Shown here in pieces: positions 54,801 through 64,000 of a stretch of 64,000 bases of DNA. The stretch lies in NCBI GenBank assembly GCA_012934845.2, contig WNNJ02000780.1:1-64000 (forward strand), written 5' to 3'. This stretch comes from Pomphorhynchus laevis (taxonomy: Eukaryota; Acanthocephala; Palaeacanthocephala; Echinorhynchida; Pomphorhynchidae). The position numbers and the translations under genes are program-made. The first letter of the stretch is position 1. Each line of letters begins with the position of its first letter. Below the pieces are notes generated by a model. That model was not told where the DNA came from, ran no database searches, and was given only the letters and a program-made list of their open reading frames with translations.

Positions 54801-55872
54801 ATAGGTGAAGTGCAACAGTTTTGTCAAGATAACAGTCATTAGCTTGCTGTGGCCGTCTTTCGTGACTTTTCGGCTGATTTTGTCCGCATTTCCATCCCTT
54901 TTGATATCACTTCTCTCAGGTCCCTCGGGTTTCCTGCGATAGTTGTTAACATGGTGGAAATATTGCTGTACACAAAGCGATTCTTCCATGAAGACGACCG
55001 GATTCACGTCAGTTCTACCCTATTACAGGTGTGCCTCCAGGCTCCCCACTTTCTCCAATCTTGTATCTTGCTGCCTCTATTGAACTCTACAAAAAATTCA
55101 AACGCGATCAACATCTTGTGGTATACGCTGATGATACCACATCCCTGTTCTCTGGACGCAGGTGCAAAGATGTAGTCTCTGACATCAGCCGTTTATTTAC
55201 TAGATTAAATGATCAGCTGACCTTGTCCAACCTTGTTTTATACTCCTCCAAATCGCAGATGGTTGTCTTTCATGGCGCCTCTGCGACAAGGAAAAAACTG
55301 AAGAGATTACCATTCTCAGCTCTAACTTCCATCCTGACTAATCAACCACTCCCTACCTTCACAAGTCGAGTAAAATACCTGGGGTTCACCATTACGGTGA
55401 ACTGGTCAGCAAAAGCTGAACTGGATAGACTAAAACGTATCCTGAAGAAAGCTAGATGGACCCCGAAACGGGCCCAATATCTGTCATTGAAAGAGAAAAC
55501 CCAAGTGCGCCTCTGGGGTACTTGGGATATCTCGGAATTGGTCTTCTTTTCAAGAGGACGTTGCCCAGAACAAAGTCTAAGATTTTTTAAGCTCCTCATC
55601 TTGCGATTACTAAGCATCGTCCGCCTTGATTGGATTATTTGGGGGGGGGTGAAAGACCCCGGGTGGTTCAGTCGAAGGGCGGCGTGTTGGATTGGCTGGG
55701 GCTCAGATCCCGCTGGACCTGAGGCCTTAAAGATTGGTGAAGACCTGAATCGCGACTCGTTAGCTAAATTTTTCATTCCTGTATTTTTGATACAAGTTCC
55801 TTTTTATTTTACTTTTAGTTGTTATATAATACTAAGTTTTGGTATTTAAGAAAATCTTTATCTTTAATAAAA
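51900..55872 (+). mobile_element. LINE A, second long copy
   Basis: ORF1 from ATG 51965, ORF2 from ATG 53272, and a 3' UTR ending in TTTAAGAAAATCTTTATCTT and AATAAAATAAGG near 55872. ORF1 has GELLPPIPKTKNLG, an RRM-like region, and knuckles CSRCHKWGHWASSC and CCNCGGAHPAWGRKC with a frameshift just before them near 52560. ORF2 is read in three main pieces (53272-53799, 53844-54788, 55031-55849) separated by stops or shifts. The exact 5' end is not clear. Confidence 0.88.
53272..55849 (+). pseudogene. LINE A ORF2 of the second long copy
   Basis: The endonuclease contains ILQWNSGGASA, DVIVLQETRY and MLLGDFNDRTGRWIN, ending at a stop near 53800. It is followed by SHDLIRWRLEEDTLLRRRFY, KDLRPISIQNSLISIYEKAL and IPPGFHGYVKDR, then a stop at 54786 where the first copy reads KGR. 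The reverse transcriptase resumes with PPGSPLSPILYL and VVYADDTTSLFSGRR and runs to FTFSCYIILSFGI. The motif A region (DFSADFVRI) lies in another frame at 54865. A poly-G run near 55645 shifts the last part relative to the first copy. Confidence 0.85.
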
Positions 55873-58800
55873 TAAGGGATCGTGTTTTTAAATTACTTTA
55901 GTATACAAAAATGAACAGAGTTACGGAGCGATCAAAGGATTCAGGAAAAATTGTTGAAAAAAGCTTACAAATCAATGAAAATAGCGTTAAATTCGGACGA
56001 GAAAATGTAGGTTTATTCTGATTCCTGCCACCAGGTCAGTAAAGCTTGTGTTTCTTCTAATGTTGTGGGTACAGGGGAACTTCCCCCTATCCCAAAAGCA
56101 AAGAATTTGATTCAAATTAAACTTAAAGAGCCTATGGAACGGCATAACTTATTTAACACTTTTCTTCGATCATTTACAAGTAACTATCAAAACCGTATAC
56201 TATTCAACTTCATTAAACTATATGAAGCAGAAATCAATATATCCTTCGGCACGTCTGGGGTGGCGAAGGAATACGAGAGTTTCTTTGCCGCTAATTCAGT
56301 CCATCTCGGATCCTTTAAGGCCACGCCAATACTCGCCTCGTTAAAACTCACAAGCATTCCTCCGCTCATAGAGGAATATGACATTATGACACTCGAAAAG
56401 AAATTGAATATATCAAATTTTCGTAATGTAATGGGGATAAGTGGATCTCCCATCCCCATTGGGTTCATGACTTCTTCTTTTAAAAACGTCGAAGTTTTGT
56501 CCAACTCAGCGTTTAATCCGTTACTCGGATTCAATATACATTTTAAACATATAAGTTCAGAATACCGTACATACTCCCACTGCAATAAATGCCACAAGTG
56601 GGGTCAATGGGAGTCCAGTTGTGAGTCCCCCGGACTTTGTGATTATTGTGGTCTGATGGATTTTACCCAGACCGGGGGAAATGTGCCTCTTCCCCCCCAA
56701 ATGTTCCAACTGCGGGGGGCACACCCAACTTGGGCCCGGAAGTGTTCAGCTTTCAATGCTTATGTCGGCCGTGAACTCTTGCCTAGAAACCTACACCTAC
56801 TAGCGTCGCGACTGCTGTGTCAGTAATGTGAGACAGAGACATATTGCAGTTAATGCAATCTACTAAGCAGACTACGCTTAAGGAGATTCAAGTACTGATT
56901 GCCAGCCAGTTTGATTAGTTGTCTTAGGCTCCTCCGGCTTCCGTTCCTGTCCCTGAATCAAAGAAAAGGGGGAAGGGCATCTGCCCATGCATCTGCCCAT
57001 GCTCTGCCTCCTGTAAAGATTGGAAAGCTCATTAAAGCAAGAAAAGCAGAAGAAAAGGGAAATGAAGATATTGCCCACGAGCAAGTGTCTTCCTAGTTGG
57101 AGCTAATGGCGGGAAGAACGACCTTCCCGCCCCTAGCTCTGACTAGGTTGGGCAATCCCGTACAGCTCGTCCATCACGATGCAGAGTACTCGTGAGCCTT
57201 TTTCACTGAATATCCTTAAGTGGAATTTCGGGAAGTGCTTCTGCCCTTAGACTTCTATCCGGTAGAGATGCAGATGTTAAAGTCCTTTATGATACGCGGT
57301 CTATCCGTCTTCCCCAGGATATTACTTAATTCATTCCTAAGCATATCTGTTCCCACTATACTCCGTATATAACCCCAACTCACACCTCTTCATCTCAAGA
57401 TCTTTTAACCTTAGTTATATGCTCCTTAAGATCTTCCCTCTTACTGAACTATTCTTGTCCAGCCCTGTCTTGTTAAGTTATATCACTCTGTAAGAACAGT
57501 AAACGCCTCAGTCTAGCCAATGTCTACATCCGTCCAGGGGAGATTCACAAGAACCGTGACATTCTGAATCGTATATTGGTAGCGGTTACAACATGTTACT
57601 TGGTGATTTCAACGACAGAACTAGTCGTTGGATTAATGCAGCACTCCGCAGAGCCAGGAACGCTTATCTTATTCACAAACCACATTCCCCCACATTTCAT
57701 TGCTCAACAACGTATTCTCTCATCGACTTATTACTGCTCCATGAGAGGTGGCTGTTGAAACCCCACTGTACGGTGCAGTCGCGACAACATCTGTAAACCT
57801 CTCATGACTTGATTCATTGACGGATAGAAGAGGATCCGATGCTTCGAAGGAGATTCCACTTTGATCCTATCAGAGTGGCTTGTTTTCAGGCAGCTATTTA
57901 ACGCTTCCCCAAATTAGGAATGAGAGTTTAACCGAATTTAATTCCTACCTCTCTTCGCAAGCTACTGCGATGCTTTCAACTACCTACAAAGGTCATATTT
58001 ACAATTACACTCCGGCAAAACTCAAGACCTTAGCATTTATGCTCAGTCTTCCCAATCTCTCTGATTCTGCCGACAAGCTTTCTCAAATGAATATTGGAGC
58101 TCTAGATATAGGTTCCAACTGGGTTTGGATAAGGCTAGCATTGCTTCATTTAATCCAGCTAAGTCTTCCTTCTGGAAGATATTAAAGAGAAATAAATTTG
58201 TCTGTTGGATGGATAGAGCATTGGGCTTGATTGGTAAAATTGGTCTTGATAAGTTTTGGAGTTGTCACCATCTCTACATAATTTTGGAGCCAATAAATCA
58301 CCACAGCCAATCCCGCCTTGGAGAGACTTCAGGAGTAGAGTCCTATCTGCCACAGATATTCTTGACTCCTGGGGCCTCTGTCGGGTACCTCCAGATCCGT
58401 CGCTTCATTCTTTTCTCGTGTTTGTCAGCTTTTGACAGCCGAACAAAGAAAAGAAGTGGCCGTTAGAATGCTTTTAGCCACCACTTCGAATGTGACCGAC
58501 ATCAACATTAGTGGACGAGTTTTTATACCTAAGAACAATACAGTCTCTTGTCCTAAAGACATGCTGCCCATTTAGATTCAGAATTCCCTCGTCTCCATTT
58601 ACGAGAAAGCGCTTGCGCGTAAAATCCGCGACCATCTAAGTAGGCGAAAATTAATCCCACCAGGTTTCCATGGGTTCGTCAAAGGTCGCCTTGTCTATTC
58701 GGCTATAAGTGAAGTGCATCAGTTTTGTCAGGAGAATAGTCATCAGCTTGCTGTGGCAGTTTTTCCTGACTTTTCTGCTGCATTTGACCGCATCTCCATT

Positions 58801-59280
58801 AACTTTGTTATTTCTTTTCTCATGTCCTTTGAGTTGCCTGCGACAATTGTTAATAGGGTGGAGATACTGCTGTACTCTAAGCGCTTCTTTTATGAACGCG
58901 ACCCTGATGCGCGTCAGTTCTACCGTACTATGGGTGTGCCTTAAGGTTCCTCTCTTACTCCTATCTTGTTTCTTGCTGTTTCCATTGAACTCTTTAAAAT
59001 ATTTAAACGTGAACAACGTCTAGTGGTATACGCTGATGATACCACAGCCCTGTTTTCTTGACGCAGGTGATAGTAAGTAGTCTCGGACATCAGCCGATTC
59101 TTTTTAAGATTAAAAGACCAGTTAACCCGGTCCCATCTTATTTTAAACTCTGCTAAATCGCAGGTGATAGTCTTTCATGGCACCCCTGGAACAAAGCAAA
59201 ACTTAAGAGATTAACACTCTGCATTCTCCTCCATTTTGACTAATCAACTATTTCCTACCTTCACGAGTCAAATTTGGTGT
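55873..59280 (+). mobile_element. LINE A, third long copy, head to tail behind the second, 3' truncated
   Basis: It starts immediately after the second copy's tail. ORF1 begins at ATG 55911 and continues mainly at 56065-56826 (ELPPIPKAKNL, CNKCHKWGQWESSC knuckle with GQ for GH). ORF2 starts at ATG 57179 (ILKWNFGKCF-like, MLLGDFNDRTSRWIN) and reaches VVYADDTTALFS at 59025, with many frame breaks. It stops at CTTCACGAGTCAAATTTGGT, where other copies continue into TSRVKYLGFT. LINEs usually lose the 5' end, so the lost 3' end is noteworthy. Confidence 0.85.
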
Positions 59281-60846
59281 CAAGATGCGAAAATTGGTGT
59301 TGAATTACCTTCTAGTGTTTTTTTTTCTGTTTTGCTGTTTTAGTTAGATTGACACTTGTTATTTATTTATTTAAGAAAATCATTTATTTATTTTATTTTA
59401 ATAAAATTAAACTCGATGTTCGTTATGTATTTTTACAACATTATAACATTTTTATTACTTATCTATCTTTTAACTTAAACAAAAAATTATGCATGCTCTC
59501 GATTTATAAAAGAATTTTAAGTTATCAAATAAAGATGCAATTTTCGGCGTGTATTTTAAATAAAAATATCATTGCGCTTTCCGTGGATAATTAAGTCAGA
59601 GCCGCATAAAAGGAACCAAAGAACCACCTACGGCTTTGGATCCGCACTTTGCCGATCATAAGTATTTATCTATATTGTTACTTAATTTTTCTTAATTTTT
59701 AAAAGAGAGTTATCGTAATTCGATTTCTTTAATAAATTTAATAGCAATAGAGAAGAACATCGCAATTGTTACTGACATTGATAAGTTTCAACCAGATAAA
59801 CTGAAGGCCAGTATAGTTGAAGGAATGCCGTGGTTAACACTTTCTGCAATAACTGTGGAGAATTCAATCGATTTACAAATCGGCACGATGGTCCAGATTT
59901 TGATAAGTGTGATTCTGCTTTAGCGTAATCACTTAAACAGTTAAACGTTAATGCTGACATATTTTTTTAAATCATAATTTTAGATTTATTAAAAGTACAG
60001 GTTTGTCACGTTAAGTAAACAAATTGCAGTTGTTCTTTTACAATACGTAATCGGTGAGTTTGAATAAGACTTAAGACCTTAAAATTGAAATTTTATTTTG
60101 GAATACAACTATAATACTAGATACCAGGTGTTTCGATTGTCTGCCGAATATCAGAACCATCTTCAATTGTCAATTATAATAAGTATTTATTATATCAATA
60201 AATAAGATATATTTATTAATATATCAATAAATATCAATTTAATAAAGATCTCATTGCGACTGATGTTTATTTTAACAGACGGGCAATACCGTATTACATC
60301 GATGGAGCTCATTAGGAGCCTTTACCAGCGTAAAATCCAATACAATATATAGTTCCTGAAGCATTATATAAATTTGATTTTATTGACACAGCTAAGTTGT
60401 TTAATCGACCAAGATATTTATTTATATGATATCAACAAAAAGTATGTTAATTGACGAAATATTTCAATACAGGAAATGAAATGAAGTTCGCAAACCTCAA
60501 CTGAAACATTCAAAACGCTTTTGATCTAACAAACTACTGAAATAATAACAGTTCAATTATAGCGTGTTATTTTAATCCATCACACTCTGCTTCCGACATC
60601 TTGACGAAATTTCTTAACTATCTATCCGAATGTCTTACAAATATTTTTAAGAAAAATATTTAATAACTGATAGAGATTTTAACGCTTGATATCTATTGCA
60701 AATCAATGATAAACTTTCACATGTAATGATTTGTTTCATAATAATAAGGATTTTGTTAACAACTATATAACCACTAAAAAGTTTTGAAACGAAAAACATG
60801 CAGAAAAAGAAAGCATAGAAAACAGTCAGTTCAGGAGTTAATGGAG
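59281..60846. other. Intergenic stretch, no gene assigned
   Basis: AT-rich. 59590-59660 contains GCCGCATAAAAGGAACC and CTACGGCTTTGGATCCGC without a tRNA fold. At 59838-59930 one plus frame reads NTFCNNCGEFNRFTNRHDGP and the minus frame is also open (59769-59960); neither has supporting context. Confidence 0.45.
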
Positions 60847-61900
60847 TCTTCATTGTGTCACGGCATCAGGTCCACAGGGATCTGAGCCCTCCAGCCAATC
60901 CAACATGCCGCTCTTCACTAAACCACTCGGGGTCTCTCACTTCCCGAAGAATCCAATCGAGGCGGACTATGCTCGGTAATCGCGACATAGAGGGCATGAG
61001 AAACCTTAGCTTTCGCTCTGGGGGACGACCTCTTGAAAAGACTAATCCCGAGATAGCTCAAGTACCACAAAAAGGCACTTGGATTTTCCCATTCAATGAA
61101 TGATCTAGAGCCAGTTTCAGGGCCCACCTAGCTTTCTTCAGGATACGTTTGAGTCTATCCAGGTCAGCTTTCGCTGACCAGTTAACCGTAATAGTGAACC
61201 GCAGGTATTTTAAAAGACTTGTGAAGGTAGGGAGTTGTTGAAACTGCAAAATGGAGGAAAGTGCAGAGAGTGCAAATCTCTTAAGTTTCTTTTTGGTGAT
61301 AAGGACGCCATGAAAGGCGACCACATGCGATTTAGAGGAGTTGAGAAAAAGATTGGATATGGGTAGCTGGTATTTTAATCTTAAAAAGAAACGGATGATG
61401 TCAGAGACTTCATCTTTGCACCTGCGTCCAGAGAACAAGGCTGTGGTATCATCCACGTATACCACAATATGTTGATCGAGTTTAAATTTTTTGTAGAGTA
61501 TAATGGGTGCAGCAAAATACAAGATTAGATAAAGCGTGGACATATTGAGGCACACCCGTAATATGGTAGAACTGACGTGCATCAGGGTCGTCTTTATAGA
61601 AGAATAGCTTGGTATACTACAATATTTCCACCCTGTTAACAATTCTCGCAGGCAAACCAAGGGACCTGAAATAAGAGACAACAAAAGGAATGGAAATGCG
61701 GTCAAATGCAGCAGAAAAATCAAGAAAGACAGATACAGCCTGACGACTGTTATTTTGACAAAACTGATGCACTTCACCTATTGCTTATATGCAATAGGCT
61801 TCACCTAAATGGGCCGCATATCTTTAGGACATAAAATCGATTTCTTTTTTGAGAAAAACACGTTTTTCTCTGACTAACACTTTAATTTTAACACTTAACA
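60847..61900 (-). mobile_element. LINE A, 5'-truncated copy
   Basis: Minus-strand pieces read FLLHLTAFPF, the shifted counterpart of the motif A region, then IVVYVDDTTALFSGRR (YVDD in place of YADD), SSKSHVVAFHG, YLRFTITVNWSAKADLDRLK and KARWALKLA. The 3' end has GGATCTGAGCCCTCCAGCCA on the plus strand. Near 61780-61830 a short inverted repeat, TATTGCTTATATGCAATA, marks an internal deletion, after which only CPKDMRPI-like sequence remains. Confidence 0.82.
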
Positions 61901-63278
61901 TTTTTGTCTCCAGCTACATCTCTGAAATTGTATACCAGTACTCATCAAAAGGCACCGGTATTTTTCCATTTGACATAAAAGCAATATGAACCTCCATGTA
62001 GTAAAGCAATATGAATCTCTGTTTAATTTTTTAAGGTAGAATTTAGCTTAAATTTAACTTAAATTTAGAGATGAACAAAGACATTAAAATTTTAATGTCG
62101 ATTTAAATTCTTTATTCCTAAGTATTCCTTAATTAATAGCAGTTAATATAGCCAGTGAGTTAATTTATTCGGACGATTTGATCTTCACTGAAAAATGACT
62201 AATTTGTTAAATTTAAAATTATAAATCAGTTTTATCAGCTAGGATTTAAAGCAGGGTCGTCGCGGCTACAACTTGAAGTGCTTATCGTTATATTAATAAA
62301 TCCAACAGTTGCAGTTAGCTAGTGTTTTATAAATTCTGAAAATTGATTGTTCACTCATATTGGATTATTTATTAGTGGAGAGAGTGAAGTAATAAATAAA
62401 TAATTTTGCGTTCAAATTAAATTTAAAATATACTTTTTAGTAAATTTCAAACGAAATTATAGTCGTCAGATATGATAATTATTTAAAAAGTAATAAAATG
62501 ATCAAAACAATTAAATTATTTACAAATTATTCAGTCAATAATCATCAACTCCAATACGCAATTCTTAGAATTTAAAAAATAACATGTCTTGAAATTGTTA
62601 TATGACGAAAAATCTTAGCAGTTTGCTCAAAAAAGCAAACTGCTAGTTAACTTTATTTAAGTACAAAAGATGCAGATATTTATCAAATTTCCGGAAACAA
62701 AATTCTTCGACATTGCATTGGATGCTTTCATGATAATCAATTATGTCTATAATTTGATGTTTATATCTGATTGCTTGATTAAAAGTTAGCAATGAATTCC
62801 CATTTAGTTATAATTCTCTATATCATCAATTAAATTTTAACAACAATCTAAACCTTTAGTCAAAAATGATTTTCAAAAACGATCAGCATTAAGGACGATT
62901 ATTCGGACACTTTTTACTATAAAGCGATCTTTTGTAAAGCTTGAAGGTCCTTATATATTAAATAAATAGTTAAAATTTCTATCGTTTACTTAATAATAAA
63001 AATTATATAAATTCAAGAAGTAATTTGAATTTGAAATTTTGTAATAATAACATGCAATTTTTATTGCGTTATCGTAAACAACATTGAAAATATTAATATA
63101 TTTGAATCATTAAAAAAACGTTATTCAAAATGTCCTTTCAAAATATGCATTTTTTCAAGCAAATTTTAATTCTGGTCGAACAATCGATCCCGAATAAGAC
63201 ATTGAATCAATTTTGTTACAACTGATCTTCAGTTGTAAATTTGTAGCGACTGATTTTTATTATTCCTTTTATATCCCC
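61901..63278. other. AT-rich intergenic stretch
   Basis: No gene is recognised. A short hairpin (AGCAGTTTGCT, CAAAAA, AGCAAACTGCT) lies at 62617-62644, and a GC-richer patch with GCAGGGTCGTCGCGGCTACA at about 62252. Confidence 0.55.
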
Positions 63279-63395
63279 TTTCCTCCCCTTCGCTTGATGT
63301 CGGTGGTCCTCAACAGTTGGGGTCTTATTTACTGGAATAGTGAATGAGATCCCAAATTGCTGATGGCCAGCGACATCAAGCGGAGGGGAGGAAAA
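63279..63395. mobile_element. Hairpin element with arms of about 48 bp
   Basis: TTTCCTCCCCTTCGCTTGAT on the left pairs with ATCAAGCGGAGGGGAGGAAA on the right, and inner parts GTTGGGGTCTT and GAGATCCCAAATT also pair. The loop is about 20 nt. It is likely a small fold-back MITE; no target-site duplication was established. Confidence 0.75.
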
Positions 63396-64000
63396 TGTTA
63401 TAAATATGTGATTAAAATATGTGGTTGCATTCAATAGAATGGTCGTTGTCTTCTTATCAATCGATTAGTTATATCGAAACTAAACTAACAGATTCAAAAA
63501 AACATACTTTACTTAAAACTTTTTATAAGGGCTTCGATTTTTTTTGTCATTTCGATGACGTCTGTGCCAAATGAATTCGACTATATATGAGGTGATCATT
63601 GAGCGATGTGTACCCGATCGCTTTCTATTGCCTGATTTCAACTGGTTTAATGTGGACTAAATTTGCTGAGTATGAATTCCTTCTGAGGTAACAAACTCAA
63701 CGGAATGATTTACAGTTCAGTGTTCAAATCTGTACCCGTCTAGGCTTTGCACACCACAATACCCTTTTCAGAGAATAAATAAATAAATTTTAAAATTTTT
63801 AGCGCAAACGAATTTATCCCAAAAAATATACGCCATTCGAAAGAGCACATGAAGATGTACCATAAACAAAATTCAAAGTGGTCATTAGATCTGGACAAAA
63901 TGAACTCTCGAAATTTATTAAAGTAAATCCCTACAGTTTTCCTATGAATTTTGAACTCTGCCGCTGCGCAGCAATCGACTTATTTTCAATCGACTTATTT
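63396..64000. other. AT-rich stretch to the window end, nothing recognised
   Basis: Short open frames occur on the plus strand, for example near 63800-63920, but without start, splice or family signals. Confidence 0.5.

Noticed and set aside
59590-59660. Possible tRNA-like sequence with GCCG/CGGC pairing
   Set aside because: No cloverleaf with a T-arm can be formed; only one short stem is present.
59769-59960. 63-codon minus frame and an overlapping plus frame with CNNCGEF
   Set aside because: Two Cys pairs alone are not enough for a zinc-finger call; no start, splice or neighbour supports either strand.

Overview
This is an AT-rich invertebrate nuclear window, most likely from an arthropod such as a mite or insect. 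That placement is an inference from the metazoan ATP9, mitochondrial L52 and SLC6 proteins, the sparse introns and the mix of retroelements; no sequence here fixes the species. Host genes are few and far apart. (1) A P4-ATPase of the ATP9/TAT-5/Neo1 group lies on the minus strand at 1-4010, with its last residues beyond the window start. (2) A small complete gene for mitochondrial ribosomal protein L52 lies on the minus strand at 15865-16158. (3) An unusual SLC6-type transporter lies on the plus strand at 46321-47823. Two weaker candidate exons are at 30737-30851 and 49853-49982, both minus strand.

Almost everything else is mobile-element debris. The main family, called LINE A here, has an APE-type endonuclease, a YADD reverse transcriptase and a gag-like ORF1 with zinc knuckles. 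It is present at least eight times. One nearly full copy (41319-45210) is flanked by an almost identical direct repeat of 967/968 bp, which also forms the upstream region of the SLC6 gene. Two further long copies sit head to tail at about 51900-59280. L2-like LINEs (26722-28548, 33196-36765, 49250-49500, 50230-50490), CR1-like LINE pieces (20440-20760, 24540-25930, 32820-33195), Penelope-like elements with GIY-YIG domains (6150-7430, 27018-27745, 37612-40260), a hAT-like transposase relic (48180-49130) and a broken Ty3/gypsy-like fossil (31490-32550) fill much of the rest.

The structure is dominated by duplications. There is a 4.8-kb palindrome with 1224-bp arms (9697-10920 and 13276-14499), fold-back elements at 8571-8762, 17778-18326 and 63279-63395, a 17-bp satellite (36785-37612), 110-bp tandem units (29130-29490), a clean 146-bp tandem duplication (50865-51156) and several diverged pairs. 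The long intergenic parts are very AT-rich and hold no recognisable genes.

The most interesting points are the long direct repeats that flank both a LINE and a Penelope-like element, hammerhead-like core motifs at Penelope ends, a tRNA T-arm-like hairpin conserved at the LINE A 3' end, and the SLC6 protein that lacks the usual gating arginine. I found no operon-like or CRISPR-like system. All homology calls were made by reading the translations, without database searches.
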